The notes beneath the pieces are model-generated. The model worked only from the letters and a program-made list of their open reading frames with translations, was not told where the DNA came from and did not search any database. Both the position numbers and the translations under genes were made by a program. From Streptomyces sp. NRRL WC-3605 (GTDB taxonomy: Bacteria > Actinomycetota > Actinomycetes > Streptomycetales > Streptomycetaceae), in contig NZ_LLZN01000052.1 in assembly GCF_001509795.1 (NCBI RefSeq), positions 34,041 to 98,040 of the forward strand: a DNA stretch of 64,000 bases, given 5' to 3'. Shown piece by piece: positions 51,516-60,358 of this stretch (position 1 is its first letter; every line of letters starts with the position of its first letter).

Positions 51516-52325
51516 ATGCGACAGCGACCTCCCCTCAAGGGCCGAGGCATCCTCAGCGGCACCGGTCTCATCGTCACGGGCCTGGTGGCCACGCTCGCGG
51601 CGATGATCTTCCCGGTCTGGTCGTACGCCGACCGGGCGGGGACCGGGCTCGCCGTGCTCAACGCGCAGAGCGTCACGACCGGCTACGGCCCCCTGTCGGC
51701 CCTCGACCGCGACTTCATCACGAAGGTCCGGCTCGCCGGCCTGTGGGAACTGCCCGCCGGCCGGCTCGCCCAGCAGAAGGGCTCCACCGACGCCGTACGG
51801 ACCGCCGGGCGGCACCTCGTCGAGGGGCACACGTTCCTCGACGACCGGGTGCGCGACGTGGCCGCCCAGCTCAGCCTCCAGCTGCCCGACGAGCCGACGG
51901 AGCAGCAGCGCGGGTGGCTGATGGAGCTGAGCGAGGCCGAAGGCGCCGACTTCGACCAGAAGTTCGCGAACATCCTGCGGCTGGCGCACGGCAAGGTGTT
52001 CACGGTCGTCGCCGAGGTGCGCGCCGGCACCCGCAACTCGCTGGTCCGCAAGCTGGCCGACGACGCCAACACCACCGTCCTGGACCACATCACGGTCCTG
52101 GAGGCCACCGGTCACGTCGACTACGAGGCGCTGGCGAGGGACCTGGCCGCCGGCAGCACCCCTCCGCTCGCCCCCTCCCCGGCGCCGCCCGGCCCGGTCG
52201 CCGACCCGTCCCCGGCGGTGCCGGCGAACCCGGATCCGTCGCCGACGTACTCGCTGCCTCCGGCGGCCAGCAGTCCGCGCCCGCCCACCACCCGGGAGCC
52301 GCAGGACGGTTCGGGAACCTCCTGA
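51516..52325 (+). CDS. DUF4142 secreted protein (second copy)
   Basis: A 269-residue paralogue of the protein at 32723-33478: N-terminal hydrophobic segment (GTGLIVTGLVATLAAMIFPV), DUF4142 helices LSALDRDFITKVRLAGLWEL, RHLVEGHTFLDDRVRDVA and KLADDANTTVLDHITVLEAT, and a Pro-rich tail of about 70 residues. ATG 51516 has AGGAGG six bases upstream. Lies between the DUF692 fusion and the TIGR04222 gene on the same strand. The 154-base gap before it contains TAATAT (about 51457), a good -10 without a matching -35. Confidence 0.87.
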   Translation: MRQRPPLKGRGILSGTGLIVTGLVATLAAMIFPVWSYADRAGTGLAVLNAQSVTTGYGPLSALDRDFITKVRLAGLWELPAGRLAQQKGSTDAVRTAGRHLVEGHTFLDDRVRDVAAQLSLQLPDEPTEQQRGWLMELSEAEGADFDQKFANILRLAHGKVFTVVAEVRAGTRNSLVRKLADDANTTVLDHITVLEATGHVDYEALARDLAAGSTPPLAPSPAPPGPVADPSPAVPANPDPSPTYSLPPAASSPRPPTTREPQDGSGTS

Positions 52326-52427
52326 TCGCCGTCCGTCCCGATCCGGAACGTCACAACCTCGCACATCCGTGTCCGGATGGTGAACAAACCATGGCGCCAC
52401 GCCGTGCTTCTGGCATAGAAAAACGGC

Positions 52428-53243
52428 ATGTTCTGGGTCCTCCTCCTGCTGCTGGCCTGGGCCGTCGCCGGCACGGCCTGCACCCGGCTGTGCCTCGCCG
52501 CCGTACACGCCGCGGCCAGGGACGTGAACGGCGCGCCCGCCGCCCGGCGGCACGATCTGACCCTGTACGAGGCCGCGTTCCTGTCCGGCGGCCCGCGCCG
52601 GGTCGCCGATCTGACCCTCGTGTCGATGGCCCGGCAGCGACGGCTGCTGCTCGCGCACACCGGGTGGGCGACGGTGGTCGATCCGCGCGGCCGCGACGAG
52701 ATGGAGCGTTCGGTGATCGGGGCCATCGGCCCCGAGGGCCAGTCGCGGATAGCGCCGGTGCGGGACGCGGCGGCCGCCGCCGACGCCGTCGGCACTCTCG
52801 CCGACCGGCTGGTGGGCGCGGGCCTCGCCGTACCCGACGGGCCGCGCCGCGACATCTCGGCGGCGATGCGCCAGGTGCGGTTCGCCGCCCTGGCCGTGCC
52901 CGTGCTCGGTGCCGCCGCGCTGCTGATGCCCGGCCGCGCGGACATGCCGGGGCAGCTGGTCGCGCTCTGGTTCGCGCTCCCCCTCATCCTCACCCTGAGC
53001 TGTCTGGCCATCGCCCGCGTCGAGATCTCCCCGTACGCTCGGTGGGCCTCCCCGGCCGGGCAGCGGCTGCTGCACTCCCTCGCCCGGGGCTCCCGGGGCT
53101 CCGACGACCGCACCTTCCTCACCGCCGTCGCCGTACGCGGCGTGCGGGCGGTCGGCGAGCCGGAGCTGCGGGCGGCCTTCGCGCACCGCGACCCGGCCCA
53201 CGGGACGGACCGGCACCGCGGCGACACGACCGGGATCGCGTGA
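52428..53243 (+). CDS. TIGR04222-type membrane protein
   Basis: A 271-residue protein: membrane helix at residues 1-20 (FWVLLLLLAWAVAGTACTR), a soluble part with DLTLYEAAFLSGGPRRVADLTL and RRLLLAHTGWATVVD typical of TIGR04222, then a hydrophobic pair of helices (about 150-200) and a C-terminal domain. Many family members sit beside DUF692 genes and end in Gly/Cys-rich tails; this one ends in a His/Asp/Arg-containing tail without cysteine. The DUF692 fusion lies 1.1 kb upstream. Start ATG 52428. Confidence 0.82.
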   Translation: MFWVLLLLLAWAVAGTACTRLCLAAVHAAARDVNGAPAARRHDLTLYEAAFLSGGPRRVADLTLVSMARQRRLLLAHTGWATVVDPRGRDEMERSVIGAIGPEGQSRIAPVRDAAAAADAVGTLADRLVGAGLAVPDGPRRDISAAMRQVRFAALAVPVLGAAALLMPGRADMPGQLVALWFALPLILTLSCLAIARVEISPYARWASPAGQRLLHSLARGSRGSDDRTFLTAVAVRGVRAVGEPELRAAFAHRDPAHGTDRHRGDTTGIA

Positions 53244-53308
53244 CGCATAGGGGGCATTGACGCCGACACCGGCGGGCGGTGCTTTACTTCCTCAACCCGC
53301 GAACGAAA

Positions 53309-53343
53309 TATCCCTTCTGTTGCTGCCGTGCACCGAAGGGATA
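53309..53343 (+). promoter_or_regulatory. Hairpin sequestering ribosome binding site
   Basis: TATCCCTTC (53309-53317) is perfectly complementary to GAAGGGATA (53335-53343) across a 17-base loop. The GAAGGG at 53335-53340 is the ribosome site seven bases before ATG 53348, so translation should be blocked when the stem forms. Confidence 0.65.
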
Positions 53344-53347
53344 CGCG

Positions 53348-54991
53348 ATGCGAGCTGCCGCCCTCTACTCGGCCGCGGGGGCACTGCTCCTGACGACCCT
53401 GTCCGCCGCACCGGCGGGAGCCACCGGGGCCGCCCCCGGCTGGAGCGAGAGACACGGCACCGCGGTCGCCGCCCTGCGCGCCGAGACCGCCGGCATCGAC
53501 TTCGGCGCCTGCCCCAAGAGCCAGGGCCTGCCCTCGAACGTGAAGTGCGGGACGGTGTCCGTCCCCCTCGACTACACCCGCCCGTACGGCGAGCAGATCC
53601 GGCTCACCGTCAGCCGCGTGCGCGCCACCCACCGGGACCCGGGCAACAGCAAGCACCGGGTGCCGCGCAAGGGTGCCCTGGTCTACAACCCGGGCGGTCC
53701 GGGCGCCTCGGGGCTGCACTTCCCGCTCATCGGGGTGCTGCCCGCGTGGAAGCGCCTGGCGGCCGCCTACGACCTGGTGGGTTACGCCCCGCGCGGGGTC
53801 GGCCCGTCCGCGAAGCTGTCCTGCGAGGATGCCGGGCAGTACCTCAAGGCCCCGACCCTCGCGCCGGTCCACCCGTCCGAGGCGTACAAGAAGGAGCGGG
53901 TCGCCCGGGCCAAGGCGTACGCGCGTGGCTGCGCCCGGCGCGCGGGCAGCGCGCTGCGGCACTACAACTCCCTGAACAACGCCCGCGACCTGGACGTCCT
54001 GCGGGCCGCGCTGGGCGAGCCGAAGCTGAACTTCATGGGCGCCTCGTACGGCACCTACTTCGGGGCGCTGTACGCGCACCTCTTCCCCACGCACGTGAAG
54101 CGCATGGTGTTCGACTCGGCGGTGAACCCGGACCCCGCGCAGATCTGGTACCACAACAACCTCGCCCAGTCGGTGGCGTTCGAGAGCCGCTGGGCGGACT
54201 TCCGGGAGTGGGTGGCCCGGCACCACGCCGACTACGGACTCGGCCGCACCGCTCAGGCCGTGCTGCGCAGCTACGACAAGGCGCGGGCGCGGCTGGCCGC
54301 GAAGCCGGCCGGCGGGCGGATCGGCCCGGGTCAGCTGCAGGAGGCGTTCCTGCAGGCCGGCTATTACGACGACTACTGGCCCTCGCGGGCGCAGGCGCTG
54401 TCGGCGTATCTGAAGGGCGACGCCAAGCCGCTGGTGGAGCTGGCGTCACCGGTGACGGAGGCGGCGGCCGAGGAGGAGAACACGAACGCCGTGTACACGG
54501 CCGTCGAGTGCAACGACGCGCCCTGGCCGACGGACTGGCGGGTGTGGGACCGGGACAACACGCGGCTCGCGCGGGTGGCACCCTTCGAGACCTGGGACAA
54601 CGCCTGGATGAACCTGCCGTGCGCGTTCTGGAAGGCGCCCCGGCAGCAGCCGGTGGACGTGCGGACCGGGCCGGGCGAGCTGCCCCCGATCCTGATCCTG
54701 GCGGCCGAGCGGGACGCGGCCACGCCGTACGACGGGGCGCTGGAGATGCAGCGGCGGCTGGCCGGCTCGGTGCTGGTGACCGAGCGCAACGCCGGGACGC
54801 ACGGCATCGCCTACGGGCCCAACAAGTGCGTCAACGCGTACGTCGACGCCTATCTGCTGGAAGGACGGCTCCCGGCGCGCCGGGCGTCGTGCGAGGGACG
54901 CCCGCAGCCCGAACCGCAGCGCGCCGACGCGCGTACGTCCAAGCGGCCGGCCGCGACGAAGCCGGGTGAGCGGCCGAAGGCCGCCGGCTGA
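53348..54991 (+). CDS. Secreted tripeptidyl-aminopeptidase-like alpha/beta hydrolase
   Basis: A 547-residue SlpD/E-TAP-type peptidase. Signal peptide about 1-26 (ending AGA). The oxyanion segment is YNPGGPGASGLHF; S233 in FMGASYGTYFGALY is the nucleophile; an aspartate in LILAAERDAATPYDGA and the histidine in NAGTHGIAYGPNK complete the triad. C-terminal domain holds paired cysteines (VECNDAPWP, LPCAFW, NKCVN). It removes tripeptides from the N termini of extracellular peptides. The start ATG 53348 follows GAAGGG held in a hairpin. It ends in a basic Lys/Arg/Pro tail. Confidence 0.9.
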   Translation: MRAAALYSAAGALLLTTLSAAPAGATGAAPGWSERHGTAVAALRAETAGIDFGACPKSQGLPSNVKCGTVSVPLDYTRPYGEQIRLTVSRVRATHRDPGNSKHRVPRKGALVYNPGGPGASGLHFPLIGVLPAWKRLAAAYDLVGYAPRGVGPSAKLSCEDAGQYLKAPTLAPVHPSEAYKKERVARAKAYARGCARRAGSALRHYNSLNNARDLDVLRAALGEPKLNFMGASYGTYFGALYAHLFPTHVKRMVFDSAVNPDPAQIWYHNNLAQSVAFESRWADFREWVARHHADYGLGRTAQAVLRSYDKARARLAAKPAGGRIGPGQLQEAFLQAGYYDDYWPSRAQALSAYLKGDAKPLVELASPVTEAAAEEENTNAVYTAVECNDAPWPTDWRVWDRDNTRLARVAPFETWDNAWMNLPCAFWKAPRQQPVDVRTGPGELPPILILAAERDAATPYDGALEMQRRLAGSVLVTERNAGTHGIAYGPNKCVNAYVDAYLLEGRLPARRASCEGRPQPEPQRADARTSKRPAATKPGERPKAAG

Positions 54992-55005
54992 GCAGGCACC
55001 GCACA

Positions 55006-55044
55006 CGCACGAAGGCCCGGGGTGAACCCCCGGGCCTTCGTGCG
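55006..55044. terminator. Bidirectional terminator, peptidase / hemQ
   Basis: A perfect 17-bp stem (55006-55022 with 55028-55044) with a 5-base loop between convergent stops 54991 and 55056. Confidence 0.88.
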
Positions 55045-55055
55045 TCACGTGCCGG

Positions 55056-55787
55056 TCAGGCCAGTCCGGCGACCAGGTCCGCCACCGACTTGCGGCGGCC
55101 GGTGTAGAAGGGGACCTCCTCGCGGACGTGCCTCCGCGCCTCCGAGCCGCGCAGGTGACGCATGAGGTCGACGATGCGGTACAGCTCGTCGGCCTCGAAG
55201 GCGAGGATCCACTCGTAGTCGCCGAGGGAGAACGAGGCGACCGTGTTGGCGCGGACGTCGGGGTAGCCGCGGGCCATCTTGCCGTGGTCGGCGAGCATGC
55301 GGCGGCGGTCCTCGTCGGGCAGCAGGTACCAGTCGTAGGAGCGCACGAAGGGGTAGACGCTGACGTAGTCGCGGGGCGTCTCGTCGGCGAGGAACGCCGG
55401 GATGTGAGAGCGGTTGAACTCGGCGGGGCGGTGCAGCGCCATGTTCGACCAGACGGGCTCCAGGCCACGGCCCAGCCGGGTGCGGCGGAAGAGGTTGTAC
55501 GCCTCCTGGAGCTGGTCGCTGGTCTCGGCGTGCCACCAGATCATGACGTCGGCGTCGGCGCGCAGACCGGAGACGTCGTAGGTGCCGCGGATGGTCACGT
55601 CCTTGGCGGCGAGCTGGTCGAACAGCTCCTGGACCTCGTCGGCGTAGCCCGTGCGGTCCTCCGGGAGCACGTCCTTCAGCTTGAAGACCGACCAGAGGGT
55701 GTAGCGGATGACCTCGTTGAGGTCCTTGGCCAGCTTGCCCTTGTTCGGGATCCTGCCGGTCTCGGTGGTGGAGGCGTCGTCACTCAT
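55056..55787 (-). CDS. hemQ: Coproheme decarboxylase HemQ (chlorite-dismutase family)
   Basis: A 243-residue HemQ/Chd[77 protein letters not shown] and [18 protein letters not shown], all family-typical. It decarboxylates coproheme III to haem b in the coproporphyrin-dependent pathway. ATG 55787 has GAGGAC just upstream. Four bases downstream of hemY, so co-transcribed. Confidence 0.94.
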   Translation of the reverse strand: MSDDASTTETGRIPNKGKLAKDLNEVIRYTLWSVFKLKDVLPEDRTGYADEVQELFDQLAAKDVTIRGTYDVSGLRADADVMIWWHAETSDQLQEAYNLFRRTRLGRGLEPVWSNMALHRPAEFNRSHIPAFLADETPRDYVSVYPFVRSYDWYLLPDEDRRRMLADHGKMARGYPDVRANTVASFSLGDYEWILAFEADELYRIVDLMRHLRGSEARRHVREEVPFYTGRRKSVADLVAGLA

Positions 55788-55791
55788 GTCC

Positions 55792-57273
55792 TCATTCTCC
55801 TGCTCCTCCGTGCAGACTCTGCACCGGGTGGGCGGTGAGCTGCTGCACACCGCTCAGGTCTCCGGCCAGCTGGTCGACCGCCGCGTAGGCGCTCGCGATG
55901 CAGGCCGGGATGCCCACGCCGTCGTACGGGGCGCCGCACACGGCCAGGCCGGGGAGTTCGGCGACGCGCGCGCGGACGCGGGCCACGCGCGCGTGGTGGC
56001 CGACGGGGTACTGGGGCAGTCCGCCGGTCCAGCGGGTGACGCGGGTCTCCAGCGGCGTGGCGTCGAGGCCGGTCGCCTCCTGGAGGTCGCGCCGGGAGAC
56101 GGCGACGAGGTCGGCGTCGTCGCGGGACAGGATCTCCGTCTCGCCGTACCGGCCGACGGAGGTGCGCAGCACCAGCACGTCCGGGTCCTCGTCGGCGATC
56201 CAGCCCCATTTGCGGGACGCGAACGTCGACGCCTTGATGGTGCGGCCGTCGACGGGCGGCACCAGGAAGCCGCTGCCGTCGGGGAGGGCGGCGGCGTCGG
56301 CGCGCCGGTAGGCGAGGGTGACCAGGGCCATGGAGGCGTACTCGACGGCGTCGAGCTCGGCGGCGGCCGCGGGGGCCTCGGCCCGCAGGAGTGCCGCGGC
56401 GGCCGGGGCGGGCACGGCGACGACGACGGCGTCGGCGCGCAGCACCCGGTCGCCGGCGACGACACGCCATCCGGTGGGCCCCTCGCGGCGCAGTTCGGTG
56501 ACCGGCGCGCCGGTGACGATCTCGCCGCCGCGCGCGCGGACGGACGCGGCGACGGCGAGGGGGAGCTGTCCGACGCCGCCCTCGATGCCCATGAACACCG
56601 GGCCGGTCTGCTGCCGGGCGGCGGCCGCGGCCTGGATCCCGCGCACCGCCTCGGTGAGCGAGTCGTGGGTGCGGGCGGCCTGGTAGAGCTGGGGGACGGC
56701 GGAGCGCAGCGAGATGCGGTAGGCGTCGCCCGCGTACACGCCGCCCAGCAGGGGTTCGACGAGCCGGTCGACGACCTCGCGGCCGAGGCGGGCCGCGACG
56801 TACGCGCCGACGGCGACGTCGTCGCCGACCTCGGTGCGCGGCAGGTCGGCGTCGCGCTCGATGCGGGCGAGGCCCTCCTGCGAGAGCAGGCCGGACAGGG
56901 CGGACGCGGTTCCGGGAACGCCCATCACATGGCCCTTGGGCATGGGGCGCAGGGCGCCGCGCGTCCAGATCGACGCGGTCGCGGTGGCGGGCGGCTGGAG
57001 CCGCTCGGCGAGGCCCACCTCGCGGGCGAGGGCGACGGCCTCGGGGCGGCGGGCGAGCATCGACTCGGCGCCGAGGTCCACGCGCACCCCGGCGATCCGG
57101 CCGGGCAGCAGCTTGCCGCCGACGCGGTCCGACGTCTCCAGCACGGTGACGTCCCTCCCGCCGGCCAGCAGCCGGTGGGCGGCCGCCAGCCCGGCGATGC
57201 CGCCGCCGATGACGACGACCCGGCCGCCGGGCCCCGTACGGGTCTCCTCGTGCTCCTCGGTGTGCGCGCGCAT
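55792..57273 (-). CDS. hemY: Coproporphyrinogen III oxidase / protoporphyrinogen oxidase HemY
   Basis: A 493-residue flavoprotein of the HemG/HemY/CgoX family: FAD Rossmann [20 protein letters not shown] at residues 19-38, [31 protein letters not shown], and C-terminal [19 protein letters not shown] that contacts FAD. Located directly before hemQ, it most likely oxidises coproporphyrinogen III to coproporphyrin III. GAGAGT six bases before ATG 57273 suggests a leaderless start. Divergent from the DUF4349 gene. Confidence 0.93.
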   Translation of the reverse strand: MRAHTEEHEETRTGPGGRVVVIGGGIAGLAAAHRLLAGGRDVTVLETSDRVGGKLLPGRIAGVRVDLGAESMLARRPEAVALAREVGLAERLQPPATATASIWTRGALRPMPKGHVMGVPGTASALSGLLSQEGLARIERDADLPRTEVGDDVAVGAYVAARLGREVVDRLVEPLLGGVYAGDAYRISLRSAVPQLYQAARTHDSLTEAVRGIQAAAAARQQTGPVFMGIEGGVGQLPLAVAASVRARGGEIVTGAPVTELRREGPTGWRVVAGDRVLRADAVVVAVPAPAAAALLRAEAPAAAAELDAVEYASMALVTLAYRRADAAALPDGSGFLVPPVDGRTIKASTFASRKWGWIADEDPDVLVLRTSVGRYGETEILSRDDADLVAVSRRDLQEATGLDATPLETRVTRWTGGLPQYPVGHHARVARVRARVAELPGLAVCGAPYDGVGIPACIASAYAAVDQLAGDLSGVQQLTAHPVQSLHGGAGE

Positions 57274-57460
57274 GATCCCACTCTCTCAAACGGCACCGGC
57301 CCCGCCGCCAGGGCCGTACGGCCCACCCCGGCCGGGCCCGGTGTGCCCGCGCCGAGTCCCGACCGTGACCTCATCGGGACCGTTCGCCGCCAACGTTCCG
57401 GCGGGGCCGGGCGTCGAAGGATCGTCAGTCGTCCACGACGAGCCCTCGGGGGTACCCGCC

Positions 57461-58465
57461 ATGCGCGCACGCCGTTCCGCACGATCCGTCCAGGCCCTCG
57501 CCGGCCTCCTGCTGGCCGGGGCGCTCGCGCTCACCGGGTGCAGCGGCGCCGGCGACAGCGGTGCCTCCTCCGACTCCGCGGCGGGGGGCGAGGCCGCCAG
57601 GTCGGACGCCAAGGGGGTCGCCCCGGGCGGCGCCGCCGACTCCGGGTCGGGCGGGGCCTCCCGCAGGCAGCCCTCCACGGCGCCCAAGGCGGCCGCCACC
57701 CACATCATCCGCACCGCCTCGCTGACCGTGCGGGTGAAGGACGTGCCCGAGGCGCTGGACGAGGCCCGCACCACGGTGGAGAACGCGGGCGGGTTCGTCG
57801 GCGACGAGACCACCCGCCGGGACGGCGACGGCCGTGAACGCACGCGCGTGGTCCTGCGGGTGCCGGTCGAGAAGTACGCCGAGGTCCTGGAGGACCTGGA
57901 GGGCACGGGCAAGCTCGTCGAGCGCAGCGCCAAGGCGCAGGACGTCACCGACCAGGTCGTCGACGTGGAGAGCCGCATCACCTCGCAGCGGGCCAGCGTG
58001 GCCCGGATCCGGGAGCTGATGGACCGGGCGACCAGGCTGAGCGACGTGGTGACGCTGGAGGGCGAACTGAGCAGCCGGCAGGCCGACCTGGAGGCGCTGC
58101 TCGCCCAGCAGGCGTCCCTGAAGGACCGCACCAGCCTCGCGACCATCACCCTGTCCCTGTCGGAGACCCCGGTGAAGAAGGCGGCTCCCGAGGACGACGA
58201 CCCGGGCTTCCTCGACGCGCTCGCGGGCGGCTGGGACGCGTTCGTGACGATGCTGCGCTGGCTGGCCGTGGTGTTCGGGGCCGTGCTGCCGTTCCTGGCG
58301 GTCGCGGCGCTGCTCGTGCTGCTGTGGGTGAGGGTCCTGCGGCCGCGCAGGCCGGCCCGGTCCGCCGCGCCGGACCCGTTGGGCACGGTCGGGCCGCTGC
58401 CGGCGGCGCGTCCGGCGCCGGACGCCACGCGTGCGGGCGGCGAACAGGGTGGCGAGCGGCCGTGA
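57461..58465 (+). CDS. DUF4349 lipoprotein
   Basis: A 334-residue lipoprotein (lipobox LTGC, C27) with a Gly/Ser/Asp linker, a DUF4349 domain (IIRTASLTVRVKDVPEALDE; GGFVGDETTRRDGDG; coiled-coil VTDQVVDVESRITSQRASVA and LSDVVTLEGELSSRQADLEA) and one membrane helix near 260-285 (WLAVVFGAVLPFLAVAALLV), then a basic Pro-rich tail. Topology would place lipid and helix on the same outer face and membrane. Function unknown. ATG 57461; the coA-disulfide-reductase-like gene follows 27 bases later. Confidence 0.87.
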   Translation: MRARRSARSVQALAGLLLAGALALTGCSGAGDSGASSDSAAGGEAARSDAKGVAPGGAADSGSGGASRRQPSTAPKAAATHIIRTASLTVRVKDVPEALDEARTTVENAGGFVGDETTRRDGDGRERTRVVLRVPVEKYAEVLEDLEGTGKLVERSAKAQDVTDQVVDVESRITSQRASVARIRELMDRATRLSDVVTLEGELSSRQADLEALLAQQASLKDRTSLATITLSLSETPVKKAAPEDDDPGFLDALAGGWDAFVTMLRWLAVVFGAVLPFLAVAALLVLLWVRVLRPRRPARSAAPDPLGTVGPLPAARPAPDATRAGGEQGGERP

Positions 58466-58480
58466 AATGCGCGGCGCCCG

Positions 58481-58486
58481 TAGCGT
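58481..58486 (+). promoter_or_regulatory. Leaderless -10 box of flavoprotein gene
   Basis: TAGCGT, six bases, ATG 58493; same box and spacing as upstream of the epimerase (27138) and GT-C (31211) genes. Confidence 0.55.
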
Positions 58487-58492
58487 GTTCGC

Positions 58493-59890
58493 ATGGACAT
58501 GAGCGCTGAGCGGGGTGTGCGGGAACGGCTGGTCGTGATCGGTGGCGACGCCGCGGGGATGTCCGCGGCGTCGCAGGCACGGCGGCTGAGGGACGCCGGG
58601 GAGCTGGAGATCGTGGCCTTCGAACGCGGCCACTTCACCTCCTACTCGGCCTGCGGCATCCCGTACTGGGTGGGCGGCGACGTCGAGCGACGCGAGCAGC
58701 TGATCGCGCGGACCGCCGAGGAGCACCGCGCGCGGGACATCGATCTGCGCCTGCGGACGGAGGTCACCGAGATCGACGTGGCCGGGCGGCGGGTACGCGC
58801 GCGTGACGTCGACTCGGGGGACGAGTCCTGGACGTCGTACGACAAGCTCGTGATCGCGACCGGGGCGCGGCCGATCCGGCCCGACATGCCGGGTGCCGAC
58901 GCGCCCGGTGTGCACGGGGTGCAGACCCTGGACGACGGGCAGGCCCTGATCGACACGCTGTCGCGCACGCGCGGCCGGCGCGCGGTGGTGGTCGGCGCGG
59001 GATACATCGGCGTCGAGATGGCCGAGGCCCTGATCAACCGCGGCTACGAGGTGACGGTCGTCAACCGGGGCAGCGAGCCCATGTCGACGCTGGACCCGGA
59101 CATGGGCCGCCTGGTGCACGAGGCCATGGAAGGGCTCGGCATCACCATGGTGGACGACGCCGAGGTCACCAAGATCCTCACCGGTGACGACGGGCACGTG
59201 CGGGCCGTCGTCACCGAGGACGCCGAGTACCCGGCGGACGTGGTCGTCCTGGGCATCGGAGTCCGCCCGGAGACCACCCTGGCGCGCGCGGCGGGCCTGC
59301 CGCTGGGCGAGCACGGCGGGCTGCTGACCGACCGGTCCCTGCGGGTGCGCGGCCAGGCCGACATCTACGCCGGCGGCGACTGCGTGGAGGTCCTCGACCT
59401 GGTCTCCGGCCAGGAGCGCCACGTCCCGCTCGGCACCCACGCCAACAAGCACGGCCAGATCATCGGCACCAACGTGGGCGGCGGGTACGCCACGTTCCCC
59501 GGGGTGGTCGGCACGGCCGTCAGCAAGGTGTGCGACCTGGAGATCGCCCGCACGGGCCTGCGCGAGAAGGACGCGCGCAGGGCCGGCCTGCGGTACGTCA
59601 CCGCCACCATCGAGTCCACGAGCCGCGCCGGGTACTACCCGGGCACCTCCCCCATGACGGTCAAGATGCTCGCCGAGCGCCGAACGGGACGGCTGCTCGG
59701 TGTGCAGATCGTCGGCCGCGAGGGCGCGGGCAAGCGCGTCGACATCGCGGCTGTGGCGCTCACGGCCGGGATGACGGTGGAGCAGATGACGTCACTGGAC
59801 CTGGGGTACGCGCCGCCGTTCTCACCGGTGTGGGACCCGGTCCTGGTGGCGGCCCGCAAGGCGTCCAAGGCGGTGCACGGCGTCTCCTGA
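58493..59890 (+). CDS. CoA-disulfide-reductase-like FAD/NADH oxidoreductase
   Basis: A 465-residue pyridine nucleotide-disulfide reductase of the CoADR/Nox group: FAD motif RLVVIGGDAAGMSAASQAR, single active cysteine C54 in TSYSACGIPYW, NAD motif AVVVGAGYIGVEMAEALINR, and FAD motif 3 DIYAGGDCVEV. Single-cysteine enzymes of this group reduce CoA disulfide, O2 or polysulfide. The organism uses mycothiol, so the thiol partner is uncertain. Leaderless ATG 58493. Confidence 0.88.
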   Translation: MDMSAERGVRERLVVIGGDAAGMSAASQARRLRDAGELEIVAFERGHFTSYSACGIPYWVGGDVERREQLIARTAEEHRARDIDLRLRTEVTEIDVAGRRVRARDVDSGDESWTSYDKLVIATGARPIRPDMPGADAPGVHGVQTLDDGQALIDTLSRTRGRRAVVVGAGYIGVEMAEALINRGYEVTVVNRGSEPMSTLDPDMGRLVHEAMEGLGITMVDDAEVTKILTGDDGHVRAVVTEDAEYPADVVVLGIGVRPETTLARAAGLPLGEHGGLLTDRSLRVRGQADIYAGGDCVEVLDLVSGQERHVPLGTHANKHGQIIGTNVGGGYATFPGVVGTAVSKVCDLEIARTGLREKDARRAGLRYVTATIESTSRAGYYPGTSPMTVKMLAERRTGRLLGVQIVGREGAGKRVDIAAVALTAGMTVEQMTSLDLGYAPPFSPVWDPVLVAARKASKAVHGVS

Positions 59891-59894
59891 GCAG

Positions 59895-59910
59895 GCGGCC
59901 CGCCGGCCGC
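59895..59910. terminator. Short hairpin between convergent genes
   Basis: GCGGCC (59895-59900) pairs with GGCCGC (59905-59910) over a 4-base loop, between stops 59890 and 59911. Confidence 0.4.
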
Positions 59911-60234
59911 TCACGCGCTTCCGTTGATCCTCTCGATGGCCTGCCGCGCCTGCTCGGCCGGCGGGCGCGACGGCAGCGAGGACACGGACGCGCTGCTCGG
60001 CATGGCGGCGGGCTGCTCCCCCGCGGGCTTGGCGTGCGCCGCGGCGGGCCGCGTGGACCGCAGCCGGTGGCTGACGGCCTCGTCCAGGGTCACCGGCCGC
60101 TGCATCTGCGTCGCGAGACGCCCGGCGTCCTGGCCGAGCCGGGCCACGTCCTCCCACGGCAGCCGCAGCACCACGGCGATCTCGGCCTCCCCGTCGGGCA
60201 GTGCGTGTATCGCAGGAGTAACTCGGTCGCTCAT
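59911..60234 (-). CDS. Small conserved protein of unknown function
   Basis: A 107-residue soluble protein. The N-terminal half (TPAIHALPDGEAEIAVVLRL, WEDVARLGQDAGRLATQMQR) looks ordered with one strand and a helix; the C-terminal half is Ala/Pro/Ser-rich and ends in EQARQAIERINGS. I recognise no named family. ATG 60234 with GAGGACAGG upstream. It stands between the flavoprotein and rhomboid genes. Confidence 0.72.
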   Translation of the reverse strand: MSDRVTPAIHALPDGEAEIAVVLRLPWEDVARLGQDAGRLATQMQRPVTLDEAVSHRLRSTRPAAAHAKPAGEQPAAMPSSASVSSLPSRPPAEQARQAIERINGSA

Positions 60235-60358
60235 CGCCTGTCCTCACGTCGTCCCCACGGCCCGCCTTCCCCGTGCCGCGGGCGGTTGTCGAGTCATACG
60301 CGGCGGGACACGCCGGTGTTCACCGGTTCGACGGACCGATCGGGGGCACATATGTGTC

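Noticed and set aside
60347..60356. CACATATGTG palindrome before the rhomboid gene as an operator
   Set aside because: A perfect 10-base palindrome directly before the start codon, but too short and isolated to claim without conservation.
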